The notes under the pieces are model-generated. The model did not search any database. It was given only the letters and a program-made list of their open reading frames with translations, and was not told where the DNA came from. DNA of 64,000 nt from Streptomyces olivoverticillatus (GTDB taxonomy: Bacteria; Actinomycetota; Actinomycetes; Streptomycetales; Streptomycetaceae). The stretch is taken from the NCBI RefSeq assembly GCF_014203555.1, contig NZ_JACHJH010000006.1:248001-312000 (forward strand), written 5' to 3'. Position numbers and translations under genes: made by a program. Positions 7,984 to 15,615 of the stretch are shown here, in pieces (the first letter of the stretch is position 1; every line of letters starts with the position of its first letter).

Positions 7984-8784
7984 GTGACCACCACCCTGCG
8001 GCCCACCGCACCCGAACGGCGCAGCGACGACGGCGGCCGGTCCCGCTCGTTCGAGGTCTGCGTCAACAGCAGGCCCGTCGGCACCGTCGAGCTCACCACG
8101 GACGCCCGCTTCGGGCCGCACGTCGGCCGGATATCGGCGCTGGCCATCGACGAGCGCGACCGCGGCCGCGGGCGCGGCACGGTCGCCGCGCTCGCCGCCG
8201 AGGAGGTGCTGCGCACCTGGGGCTGCGGGCAGATACAGGTGAGCGTGCCCGCTCCGGCCGAGACGGCCCTGGGCCTGGCCGGGGCGCTCGGCTACACCGA
8301 GCGCAGCCGCACCATGACCAAGCCGCTGGCCACCGCGCCCGCGCTGCCGGCCGGCAGCATCCCCCGCCCCATGGACGAGGAGGAGTCCCGCCGCTGGCTC
8401 GCCCACGCCCGGCAGCGCTACGTCCGCCACTGGACGGAGCTGGGCGTGCCGCCCGCCCGGGCCGAGGCCATGGCCGTACGCGACCACGACGGCGCACTCG
8501 GCACCACCCTCGCCGTCCTGTCCCACGACGGCGAGGACGTCGGCACCCTGTGGGTGGGGCCGCACGCCGACGGCGCCCATGTCTTCGACGTCGAGGTCGG
8601 CGCGGCCCACCGGGGCCGCGGGCACGGCCGCACCCTGATGCTCCTCGCCGAGCGCGAGGCCCTGGCGGCGGGCGCGGTCGCGCTCGGGCTCAACGTCTTC
8701 GCCGGGAACGAGCCGGCCCGGCGCCTCTACGACTCGCTCGGCTACGAGACGACCGTGGTGCACCTGTACAAGGCGTTGATCTAG
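7984..8784 (+). CDS. Tandem GNAT-family acetyltransferase
   Basis: 266 aa with two GNAT-like halves. The first (about 18-115) has RISALAIDERDRGRGRGTVAAL, a close match to the acetyl-CoA pyrophosphate-binding motif R/Q-x-x-G-x-G/A, and ends GALGYTERSRTM. The second (about 150-266) has VEVGAAHRGRGHGRTLMLLAE and LGLNVFAGNEPARRLYDSLGY, the classical GNAT A and B motifs. The substrate is unknown. GTG start 7984 without a clear ribosome binding site. It follows pabC after 61 bp and could be in the same transcript. Confidence 0.82.
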   Translation: MTTTLRPTAPERRSDDGGRSRSFEVCVNSRPVGTVELTTDARFGPHVGRISALAIDERDRGRGRGTVAALAAEEVLRTWGCGQIQVSVPAPAETALGLAGALGYTERSRTMTKPLATAPALPAGSIPRPMDEEESRRWLAHARQRYVRHWTELGVPPARAEAMAVRDHDGALGTTLAVLSHDGEDVGTLWVGPHADGAHVFDVEVGAAHRGRGHGRTLMLLAEREALAAGAVALGLNVFAGNEPARRLYDSLGYETTVVHLYKALI

Positions 8785-8823
8785 GGGCGTTGATCCGGGG
8801 CGCGTCCCGGAACCCCGGCGGGC

Positions 8824-9330
8824 CTACTCCGCGAGCAGCCGGTCCGCGATCTCCTCGATCCGCTCGCGCAGGCCCTCCTGGCTCTTGCCGCCGTCCAGCC
8901 GCTCCCCGCCGATGACGTACGTGGGCGTCCCCGTCACGCCGATAGCCTTGCCCTCGGCCTGGTCCGCGTCGACGATCAGCAGGTGCCGCCCGTCGATCAG
9001 CGCGGTGTCCATCTCCTCGGCGTCCAGCCCGAGCTCGTCGGCGACCGCCAGGAGCAGCTTCTCGCCCTGCGTGCCGAGCTCACCGGTCCTGGCCAGCACG
9101 GCCTCGACGTAGGCCCAGTCCTGCCCCTGCTCGGCCGCCTCCTCGGCGGCCTGCGCGGCGGCGTAGGAGTGCTTGTGCTTCTCCAGCGGGAAGTGGCGCA
9201 GCCGGATCTCCAGCCGCTCGCCGTAGCGGGCGCGCAGGGCACGGAGGTCGTCCAGGGCCCGGTGGCAGTCGGGGCACTGCAGCTCGCACCAGAAGTCGAG
9301 AACGGCGCGGGAGGTGTCGGTGTCGCTCAT
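8824..9330 (-). CDS. DsbA-family thioredoxin-fold protein
   Basis: 168 aa. A thioredoxin fold with active-site CPDC (Cys19, Cys22) near the N-terminus, an inserted helical domain (about 60-125) and the cis-Pro loop TGTPTYVIGG at the end. This layout matches DsbA/FrnE-like proteins. No signal peptide is visible, so it probably acts in the cytoplasm as a disulfide oxidoreductase or isomerase. ATG 9330; convergent with the GNAT gene (39 bp between stops). Confidence 0.85.
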   Translation of the reverse strand: MSDTDTSRAVLDFWCELQCPDCHRALDDLRALRARYGERLEIRLRHFPLEKHKHSYAAAQAAEEAAEQGQDWAYVEAVLARTGELGTQGEKLLLAVADELGLDAEEMDTALIDGRHLLIVDADQAEGKAIGVTGTPTYVIGGERLDGGKSQEGLRERIEEIADRLLAE

Positions 9331-9497
9331 GGGGCCAGTCTTCCAGTAGGTGCCAGGGGACGGGACCCGGGACCTGAGGAGGAGAAGCGCCCCTGAGTCG
9401 ACCCCGACTTCCCCCCGAGCGCCCGGCAGGCCGTGGCATGCGCGGCGGCGGGCGGTGCAGGATGGATGCAGCACACCGTCATCGGCAGGAGGACCGG

Positions 9498-9938
9498 ATG
9501 CTGACCTCGACCGTTTGCGCCGCGGTGTCCGCGGCCGGCTTGGGCATCGCCCTGCTGACTGCCTACCGCAAGCGATTCCTGGCCGCCACCCGCATCGCGG
9601 CCTACTCCCTGATCCCCATCGGCCTGGTCATGACGGGGATCGTCGACTGGATCACCGACCTGGTCTTCAAGCCCAGCGTCTGGGCCGGCTTCGGCGTGCT
9701 CGCGCTCTCCGCGGTGCTGTTCATGGTGAGCAGGACCGCCCCGCGCCGCGGCGGGCGCAAGGAGCGCAAGGCGGTCGGCGCCGCGCGCCGCGAGGCCGTC
9801 GCCCCCGCCGCGGCCGCGCCCCCGCTCGCCCCGGGCCGGACCGCGGACCACCCCAAGAGCCGGGGGAAGAAGGCCGCGGGCGGCGACGGGGAAGACTTCT
9901 CGGACATCGAGGAAATCCTCAAAAAGCACGGGATCTGA
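9498..9938 (+). CDS. Conserved small membrane protein
   Basis: 146 aa. Hydrophobic stretches at about 4-22, 33-50 and 60-78 are followed by a basic, Ala/Arg/Gly-rich cytoplasmic tail that ends in a short acidic segment, FSDIEEILKKHGI. The tail ending looks like a conserved peptide. No catalytic motif is visible and no function can be given. ATG 9498 has AGGAGG at 9488. Such proteins are found across Streptomyces. Confidence 0.75.
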   Translation: MLTSTVCAAVSAAGLGIALLTAYRKRFLAATRIAAYSLIPIGLVMTGIVDWITDLVFKPSVWAGFGVLALSAVLFMVSRTAPRRGGRKERKAVGAARREAVAPAAAAPPLAPGRTADHPKSRGKKAAGGDGEDFSDIEEILKKHGI

Positions 9939-10006
9939 TGAACTGCCGCGCCCAGGAGGCGCGTTGGTGAGACGGCGCCGCCCGGCTGCGCCATGATCTG
10001 TCGGAG

Positions 10007-10147
10007 ATGAACGACGAACCGGCCGAGATCACCGATGAACCGCGCGGCTGCCTGTTCGCGCTCTCCCAGCCGCCCCTGATGTTCTTCCTGGCCCTCGTGG
10101 CCACCCTGATCCTGCTGACGGCCGTGCACGACCTGTACCGCTGGTGA
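10007..10147 (+). CDS. Very small membrane protein, 46 aa
   Basis: Short ORF starting ATG with CGGAG a few bases upstream: an acidic N-terminus (MNDEPAEITDEPRGC) and one membrane helix (LMFFLALVATLILLTAV) ending in HDLYRW. It lies 68 bp after the 146-aa membrane protein and ends 6 bp before the convergent CGNR gene. Ribosome binding site, helix and codon use support it as real; function unknown. Confidence 0.6.
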   Translation: MNDEPAEITDEPRGCLFALSQPPLMFFLALVATLILLTAVHDLYRW

Positions 10148-10152
10148 GGCGG

Positions 10153-10686
10153 TCAGTCCGCCGCCTCCCGGCGCCGCGCCCGGTAGGCGGCCACGTGCAG
10201 GCGGTTGCCGCAGGTGCGCCCGTCGCAGTAGCGGCGCGAGCGATTGCGGGAGAGATCGACGAAGGCGCGCCCGCAGTCCGGCGCCGCGCACCGCCGCAGC
10301 CGCTGGCGCTCGCCGCCGACGAGCAGGAACGCCAGCGCCATCCCGCCGTCCGCCGCCAGGTGCTCGGCCAGCGAGGCGCCGGGCGCGAAGTAGTGCACGT
10401 GCCAGTCGTAGCCGTCGTGATCGGTCAGCCGGGGCGTGGTCCCGGCCCCGGCCACCAGCGCATTGAGCAGCTCGGCCGCCGCCTCGTTGCTCCCCGCGTC
10501 GAAGACCTGTCCGAATCGCGCCCGCAGCTCGTGCACGGCCGTCAGGTCGCGCTCGTGCAGGGCGCCCACCCCGCTGATGCCGTGCCGCTCGACGAACCCC
10601 TGCAGGCCCGCCAGATCGGCGGGCCCGGCATTGAGCAGGTCGACGACGGCGTCGAGTGCGCACCGGGTGTCGTGGTTGATCAGCAC
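10153..10686 (-). CDS. CGNR zinc-finger (ABATE-domain) putative transcriptional regulator
   Basis: 177 aa. An N-terminal alpha-helical ABATE domain (1 to about 125) is followed by a C-terminal Cys-rich module (RCAAPDCGRAFVDLSRN...RRYCDGRTCGNRLHVAAYR) with the CGNR signature and four Cys to hold a zinc ion. Proteins of this type are taken to be DNA-binding regulators; the target and ligand are not known. ATG start 10686, reading away from the upstream ssgB terminator region. Confidence 0.88.
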   Translation of the reverse strand: MLINHDTRCALDAVVDLLNAGPADLAGLQGFVERHGISGVGALHERDLTAVHELRARFGQVFDAGSNEAAAELLNALVAGAGTTPRLTDHDGYDWHVHYFAPGASLAEHLAADGGMALAFLLVGGERQRLRRCAAPDCGRAFVDLSRNRSRRYCDGRTCGNRLHVAAYRARRREAAD

Positions 10687-10763
10687 GGATCATTCGCTCC
10701 CTGGCCGGACGGGTGGGGCGGCAACTGTTCGACTGCGGGCAGCAGACTCTAGCGGTTCCCCGA

Positions 10764-10812
10764 CGCGACGGCGCCGTCGCCCGCGGTGATCCGCGGCGAC
10801 GGCGCCGTCGTC
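10764..10812 (-). terminator. Long hairpin between ssgB and the CGNR gene
   Basis: Two copies of the palindrome GACGGCGCCGTC in a larger, nearly perfect inverted repeat (one bulged C) closing on a TGAT loop. It is 100-148 bases past the ssgB stop and is its likely terminator. Confidence 0.6.
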
Positions 10813-10911
10813 CTGCCGTATGCGAGATGTCGTGCGCTGGTGCTTCCTTGCGAAGTGATGGCCGGCCTCCCCGAGTGGGCCGGCGCCTTCCGGTTTCGAT
10901 CCGCCCTGGCG

Positions 10912-11325
10912 TCAGCTCTCGGCCAGGATGTGCGAGAGCTCCGTGTCCAGGTCGAAGTGGCGGTGTTCGGTGCCTGGCGGAACGGCGGCGTCCGTCCGCT
11001 TGAGGAACGACTCCAGGGCCCTTGCCGGAGCCTCCAGCAGCGCCTCGCCCTCCGGCGAGCTCAGCGCGATGCAGACGACGCCCTGCCCGTGACTGCGGGA
11101 GGGCCAGACCCGGACGTCGCCGGTGCCGGTGGGCCGGTGCAGGCCCTCGGCGAGCAGATCGCGGGCGAAAACCCATTCGACCGTCTCTTCGGCTCCGGTG
11201 TGGAAGGTGGCGTGCACGGCATACGGATCGGCCGTGTCGTACCGCAGGCCTGCGGGTACAGGCAGTGAGGATTCGCTCGACACGACGAGGCGCAGGTGCA
11301 GCTCGCAGCTGACCGTGGTGTTCAT
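10912..11325 (-). CDS. ssgB: Sporulation and cell division protein SsgB
   Basis: 137 aa, recognisable by sequence as SsgB, the archetypal SsgA-like protein. It positions FtsZ at sporulation septa in aerial hyphae (recruited by SsgA) and is essential for sporulation-specific cell division. The protein begins MNTTVSCELHLRLVVSSESS and keeps the family core VEWVFARDLL and GDVRVWPSRS. The open frame continues 22 codons upstream, but the ATG at 11325 is the family start. It is divergent from the PGPGW membrane gene, with about 190 bp of shared upstream DNA that holds a possible stress-sigma promoter. Confidence 0.97.
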   Translation of the reverse strand: MNTTVSCELHLRLVVSSESSLPVPAGLRYDTADPYAVHATFHTGAEETVEWVFARDLLAEGLHRPTGTGDVRVWPSRSHGQGVVCIALSSPEGEALLEAPARALESFLKRTDAAVPPGTEHRHFDLDTELSHILAES

Positions 11326-11384
11326 AAGCGCCAGGGCCTTTCGCTCAGTGTGCGCTCGGGGATTCGCACGTCGGCGAAATCGAC

Positions 11385-11410
11385 ATGCCACCTACGGTGC
11401 CGTTGTAAAC
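11385..11410 (-). promoter_or_regulatory. Possible sigma-H type promoter of ssgB
   Basis: GTTTAC (minus strand, 11410-11405) followed 14 bp after GTTT by GGTGGCAT. The -35 is a perfect sigma-B/H family half; the -10 departs from GGGTAT. In S. coelicolor ssgB is known to depend on sigma-H, which is the main reason to note this weak match. Confidence 0.35.
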
Positions 11411-11517
11411 CCCTCTGACCGTTTTGAGGCTCTTCGGATACCTCGTACGGCCCAGTCGCCGCGCGGCGTATACCGCCGAACCGGTGAGTTCCGGACCTTC
11501 TCGGTACGTTGGGTCCC

Positions 11518-11949
11518 ATGAACGCGGAGAGTGACGAGCGGCGGGAGGTCGCTGCGGACGGTGACGACGCCGCCGCGCACCGCCTCGGCTCGCGAGCGCC
11601 CCACTTCGTCAGGCGGTCCCGGCCGCTGCACCTGAGCTGGCAGGCCGGCGTCTTCGTCGTCGGCCTCGCCGTGGTCGTGGCGGGCGTCATCATGCTGCCC
11701 CTGCCCGGCCCCGGCTGGCTGGTGATCTTTGCCGGGATGGCCATCTGGGCCACCGAGTTCGTCTGGGCCCAACTGGTGCTGCGCTGGACCAAGCACAAGG
11801 TCACCGAGGCGGCCAAACGCGCCCTCGACCCCAAGGTCAGACGCCGCAACATCGCCCTCACTGCGGCCGGTTTTGTGATCATCGCCGTCCTGCTGGGGAT
11901 CTACGTGTCCACCCACGGCCTCCGGCTGCCCTGGCACACCGGCCGCTGA
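11518..11949 (+). CDS. TIGR02611-type PGPGW membrane protein
   Basis: 143 aa. The central segment LPLPGPGWLVIFAGMAI carries the PGPGW signature of this actinobacterial family. There are three hydrophobic helices (about 45-63, 66-84 and 117-135) and a polar, charged N-terminus. Function unknown. ATG 11518; an earlier in-frame TTG lacks a ribosome binding site. The gene reads away from ssgB. Confidence 0.85.
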   Translation: MNAESDERREVAADGDDAAAHRLGSRAPHFVRRSRPLHLSWQAGVFVVGLAVVVAGVIMLPLPGPGWLVIFAGMAIWATEFVWAQLVLRWTKHKVTEAAKRALDPKVRRRNIALTAAGFVIIAVLLGIYVSTHGLRLPWHTGR

Positions 11950-12006
11950 CCAGGCACGCATGGTTCGGGGCACCGTCTGACATGCGGTAATGTTTGCGGT
12001 GCGCCC

Positions 12007-12078
12007 GGGCGATTAGCTCAGCGGGAGAGCGCTTCGTTCACACCGAAGAGGTCACTGGTTCGATCCCAGTATCGCCCA
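12007..12078 (+). tRNA. tRNA-Val(CAC), copy 1
   Basis: 72 nt. Acceptor GGGCGAT/ATCGCCC, anticodon stem CTTCG/CGAAG with loop TTCACAC (anticodon CAC), T-arm CTGGTTCGATCCCAG, discriminator A, CCA not encoded. A possible -10 TAATGT lies at 11988-11993. Confidence 0.97.
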
Positions 12079-12083
12079 CCCTC

Positions 12084-12129
12084 AAACCGGGGGTCCGCAA
12101 GGTTCACCCTTGCGGACCCCCGGTTTTTT
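12084..12129 (+). terminator. Strong intrinsic terminator of tRNA-Val copy 1
   Basis: Perfect 19-bp stem (arms 12084-12102 and 12108-12126, 5-nt loop) followed by TTTTTT at 12124-12129. A textbook terminator, rare in this GC-rich window. Confidence 0.9.
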
Positions 12130-12145
12130 GTAGTCCGCTGGCCCC

Positions 12146-12625
12146 GTGGACCGACGCCGCCTGCCCTCGCTGCATCACTACCGCTTCCACGACACCTGGA
12201 CGCTGGCCGCCGCCCCCGACGCCGTCTACGCCGTGCTCGAAGACCCCGACGGCTACCCCGCCTGGTGGCCCCAGGTCATCGGCGTCACCAGGACCGGCGA
12301 CGACAGCGGCACCGTCCGCTTCCGGTCCTTCCTGCCCTACGACCTCGCCGTCACCGCCCGCCAGGGCCGCCGCGACCCCGCCGCCCGCACCCTGGAGATC
12401 ACCCTGCACGGCGACCTCGAGGGCTGGGCCCGCTGGACCGTCCTGCCGCGCGGCCGCACCGGCAGCACCGCCCGCTTCGAACAGGAGGTGACCGTGCACA
12501 AACCCCTGATGAGGCGCCTGGCGCTGCCCGGCCGCCCGCTCTTCCTCGCCAACCACGCCTGGATGATGCGCGGCGGCCGCCGCGGCCTCGCCGCTCTGCT
12601 GGAGAGCCGGGCCGAGGGGATTTGA
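12146..12625 (+). CDS. SRPBCC (polyketide cyclase/START-like) family protein
   Basis: 159 aa. The helix-grip fold is suggested by HYRFHDTWTLAAAPDAVYAVLEDP, the YPAWWPQVIGV segment and the alternating strands up to RFEQEVTVHKPLMRR. It would bind a small hydrophobic ligand; no catalytic residues can be named and the ligand is unknown. GTG 12146 has no ribosome binding site and begins just after the tRNA terminator, so either it is read from its own leaderless transcript or the real start is further in. It is bracketed by two identical tRNA-Val genes. Confidence 0.75.
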   Translation: MDRRRLPSLHHYRFHDTWTLAAAPDAVYAVLEDPDGYPAWWPQVIGVTRTGDDSGTVRFRSFLPYDLAVTARQGRRDPAARTLEITLHGDLEGWARWTVLPRGRTGSTARFEQEVTVHKPLMRRLALPGRPLFLANHAWMMRGGRRGLAALLESRAEGI

Positions 12626-12689
12626 TGGAGAGCCGCCGCGACCTGTATTGTTCAGTGCGTTGCCGGGGGGAACCCCGGTGCGGAATCCC

Positions 12690-12761
12690 GGGCGATTAGC
12701 TCAGCGGGAGAGCGCTTCGTTCACACCGAAGAGGTCACTGGTTCGATCCCAGTATCGCCCA
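12690..12761 (+). tRNA. tRNA-Val(CAC), copy 2
   Basis: Identical in sequence to the tRNA at 12007-12078, 683 bp away in direct orientation. Upstream there is a possible -10 TATTGT (12646-12651) inside the end of the preceding gene's 3' flank. Confidence 0.97.
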
Positions 12762-12766
12762 CATCG

Positions 12767-12802
12767 ACAAGGCCGGTCCGTCAAACCACGGACCGGCCTT
12801 GT
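12767..12802. terminator. Hairpin between tRNA-Val copy 2 and the exonuclease gene
   Basis: Perfect 15-bp inverted repeat (ACAAGGCCGGTCCGT and its complement) with loop CAAACC, placed to end both the plus-strand tRNA and the minus-strand exonuclease. Confidence 0.75.
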
Positions 12803-12818
12803 GCGTTACCCGGCCGCG

Positions 12819-13544
12819 CTACGCCGCCGACTGCACCTCCGGCCTCAGCGGCCACGCCGGATCGCACTCCTCCTCCGAACCGTTGCGCGCGAACCACGCC
12901 TGCAACCCCCTCGCCTGCGCCGCGTGCCACACCGCCTGCCGCGTGTGCAGCTCGGCCGCGCTCAGCCGCTCCAGCCGCGACGCGAACCGCCGCCCCACCG
13001 CCCGTACGACCGCCAGGGCCGCCGTCGCATCGGCCGCCGCGTCATGCGCGCCCGTCAGCTCCACCCCGTACTGCGTGCACAGATCCGACAGCGTGCGCCG
13101 GCCCTTGCGATAGCGGTCCAGGTGCTTGTCCAGCACCCACGGATCCAGCACACATAGCGGGGCACCGCCCAGATAGCGGTCCAGCGAGGACGCCCGATGT
13201 CGCCGCAACTCCCGGTCCAGCAACGTCAGATCGAACGGCGCGTTCATCACCACCAGCGGAACGCCCCGCGCCGCATGCCCCGCCAGCCCCCGCGCCACCT
13301 CCTCCATCACCGGCGCCGGCCACCGGCCGTGCCGCTGCAGATGGGCGTCCGTAAGGCCGTGTATCGCCGTCGCCCCCTCGGGCACCGGCACCCCCGGATT
13401 CACCAGCCAGCGGGTGACCACCGGCAGCGCCCCCTCCTGCGACTGCGTCACCAACGCCGCAGACACGATCCGGTCGTGCTCCACATCGACCCCGGTCGTC
13501 TCGGTGTCGAAGGCGGCGAGCGGCCCATCGAACCAGCACGGCAT
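12819..13544 (-). CDS. DnaQ-like (DEDDh) 3'-5' exonuclease
   Basis: 241 aa. The three exonuclease motifs are present: FDTETTG (Exo I, Asp-Glu), VMNAPFDLTLL (Exo II, Asp) and HDAAADATAAL (Exo III, His and Asp), so it should be an active DEDDh nuclease of the Pol III epsilon type. The C-terminal 75 residues (helical, with SRLERLSAAELHTRQAVWHA) are a Streptomyces extension. It may proofread or trim DNA or RNA ends; which is unknown. ATG 13544 has GAGGAG a few bases upstream. Confidence 0.9.
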   Translation of the reverse strand: MPCWFDGPLAAFDTETTGVDVEHDRIVSAALVTQSQEGALPVVTRWLVNPGVPVPEGATAIHGLTDAHLQRHGRWPAPVMEEVARGLAGHAARGVPLVVMNAPFDLTLLDRELRRHRASSLDRYLGGAPLCVLDPWVLDKHLDRYRKGRRTLSDLCTQYGVELTGAHDAAADATAALAVVRAVGRRFASRLERLSAAELHTRQAVWHAAQARGLQAWFARNGSEEECDPAWPLRPEVQSAA

Positions 13545-13718
13545 CACACAACTCCTCGCGCTTGCCCGGCGAATGGCGGATTTCCCCTCCCCGCGAGGTG
13601 ATACCCGGCCGCGGCACGGCCCGAACCGCCGCTGTTTGCCGGGGAGTTCGTCTGGAGACAACACAGATGTACGACCTGTACGAGCAATGGACCGGCGAGC
13701 CCGGAAGGTTTTTCGGAC

Positions 13719-14336
13719 ATGGTGCTCGCTCACCCCGACCCCGCCACCCCCTCCGGCGGCCGGCTGCCCGGGGGCGTCCTGCCCCCGCCGCCGCGCGGCA
13801 CCCTTGCCACCACCGCCTGCATGGAGACCCTCCAGGTCGGCTACCTCCACGCCGTCGCCGCCGCGGCCGGGTGCTCGCTCGCCCAGCCCTTCCCCGACAA
13901 CGGCATCGACTGGCACGTCAGCCACAGCGCCCCCGGGCACATCACCGACGACGAAGTCACCATCAAGGTCCAGCTCAAGTGCACCTACCAACTCACCCCC
14001 CGCACCCACCCGCAGCCCGAACCCCGCATCCCCCAACGGCCCGGACCGACCTTCGCCTTCACCCTCGACAACGACCACCTGGTCAAGCTCGCCCGCACCC
14101 CCGTATCGGTCCACAAGATCCTCGTCGTGATGATCGTCCCCCGCACGCAGGACGACTGGCTGCACGCCGACCACGACCGCCTCGAGCTGCGCCACTGCTG
14201 CTACTGGACCAACCTCGCGGGACACCCCGTGACCGGCAGACACCGGACCACCGTGCGGATCCCCACCTCGCGCGTCTTCGACGACCGCGCCCTCTGCGAG
14301 ATCATGACCCGGGTCGGGTCGGGAGGGAGACCCTGA
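13719..14336 (+). CDS. DUF4365-domain protein
   Basis: 205 aa. The region TTACMETLQVGYLHAVAAAAG...DNGIDWHVSH...ITIKVQLKCTYQ-like pattern is that of DUF4365, a family with a nuclease-like D...E.K core (GIDW, then VTIKVQLKCT). It is often found as a domain of defence or mobile-element proteins, but here it stands alone in a chromosomal context. ATG 13719 with GGAAGG upstream. Its stop overlaps the next start (TGATG), so the pair is translationally coupled. Function unknown. Confidence 0.72.
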   Translation: MVLAHPDPATPSGGRLPGGVLPPPPRGTLATTACMETLQVGYLHAVAAAAGCSLAQPFPDNGIDWHVSHSAPGHITDDEVTIKVQLKCTYQLTPRTHPQPEPRIPQRPGPTFAFTLDNDHLVKLARTPVSVHKILVVMIVPRTQDDWLHADHDRLELRHCCYWTNLAGHPVTGRHRTTVRIPTSRVFDDRALCEIMTRVGSGGRP

Positions 14337-15532
14337 TGCACCGGCCGGACGGACACCACCCCCGCAGCCCCGACCCTGCGGTCCTCTGCGCGCTCCTCGC
14401 CCGCCACGGCTGGCGGCGACGCGGCGGAGCCCCCGGACGCTACAGCCGCTGGACGCCCCCCGACGCCCCCGGCACCAGCCTCCTGCTCCCCGAGAGCCGC
14501 GCCTTCCCCGACAGCGCAGACCTCCTCGCCGAGGCACTCACCGCCCTCGAGCGCAGCGCCGCCCCCTCCGCCCGCGACATCCTCGTCGCCCTGCGCACCC
14601 CGGGCGACGAGATCCGCTGGCGCCGCGACATCCCCGAACCCACCGCCCCCGCCACCGCCTGGACCGCACAGGAACGGCTGCGCACCGGAGCCCGCGCCAT
14701 GCTGCTCGCCGGGGCGCTGGCCGCCCGCGGCCGGGCCGGCTACCACGGGGCCCGGCGCCGCCGCCAGGCCGAAGCCGCGCTCGACCCCGTCCTCGTCGGC
14801 CCCGCGCCCGGCGGCCGGCTGCTCACCGTCCACCTGCCGCTCGGCCAGGGCGGCCCGTACGCCCCCGACCACGCGGGAGACGGGCGGGCGACGGCCACCG
14901 CGCTGCTGCGCGCCCTGCAAGCCGCCCGCGACGCCACCGACTACCAGCGCGCCACCGGCCGTACCGATGCCTTCGACGCCGCCGTCGAGGCCGGGGTCTG
15001 CCAGGAGCTCACCGAGTCCCTGGTGACCCTCGTCAGCGGCTCCGAAGGCGTCCGCATCGAGGTCGAGTGGGCCCCGGCCGCGGGCCCGCCCGAAGGATTC
15101 GCCGCCCGCCCCGAGCCGGTGGACTTCTCACCCGGCGACCTCCCGGCCCTCCGCGACGCCGGGGCCCGGTATATCCGCAACGAGCCCGCCGAGGCCGTGC
15201 AGCTCACCGGAGCGGTGGTGCGCATGCGGCGCGAGGCACCCAGCGGGGGAGGGGTGGTGCGGCTGCGGGTCCTGGCAGGAGCGGATGTCACGCAGGTGCG
15301 CGCCGCCCTCGACGAGGACGACTACCGCATCGCCGGCCATGCCCACCTCCTGGGCCTGCCCGTCCGGATCGGCGGCCGCCTGGAGAGCCGCGGCGGCTTC
15401 CGGCGGCTGGCGGATGCCGGCGGCGTCATGCCGGTCCATGTGGACGAGGCCGAGCGGGACCGCCTGCTCAAGTCCCTGCACGAGAACCTCGACGTCTTCG
15501 GGGAGGCCTGCGACGGCGATCGGCCCCGGTAA
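14336..15532 (+). CDS. Hypothetical protein, 398 aa, coupled to the DUF4365 gene
   Basis: Not recognised as any characterised family. The N-terminal 60 residues look like a small compact domain (LLARHGWRRRGGAPGRYSRW). A helical Arg/Ala-rich part (about 120-200) follows, and the C-terminal 180 residues contain alternating strands (VRIEVEWAP, GAVVRMRREAPSGGGVVRLRVLAG, HAHLLGLPVRIGGRL) that could be a beta domain. No membrane helix or metal motif is seen. ATG overlaps the upstream stop by 1 bp, GGGAGGGAG precedes it. Probably acts with the DUF4365 protein; thrS starts 84 bp downstream. Confidence 0.7.
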   Translation: MHRPDGHHPRSPDPAVLCALLARHGWRRRGGAPGRYSRWTPPDAPGTSLLLPESRAFPDSADLLAEALTALERSAAPSARDILVALRTPGDEIRWRRDIPEPTAPATAWTAQERLRTGARAMLLAGALAARGRAGYHGARRRRQAEAALDPVLVGPAPGGRLLTVHLPLGQGGPYAPDHAGDGRATATALLRALQAARDATDYQRATGRTDAFDAAVEAGVCQELTESLVTLVSGSEGVRIEVEWAPAAGPPEGFAARPEPVDFSPGDLPALRDAGARYIRNEPAEAVQLTGAVVRMRREAPSGGGVVRLRVLAGADVTQVRAALDEDDYRIAGHAHLLGLPVRIGGRLESRGGFRRLADAGGVMPVHVDEAERDRLLKSLHENLDVFGEACDGDRPR

Positions 15533-15615
15533 AGCGTTTCGCGACCACGGCCCGGGGATCGGTACGATTCAAGCGCACAGCAACCGCTGCCGCGCCCCAG
15601 AGTCAGGAGAGACCG

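Noticed and set aside
15533..15615. T-box or other riboswitch before thrS
   Set aside because: Only 83 bp, no T-box core sequence or specifier loop.
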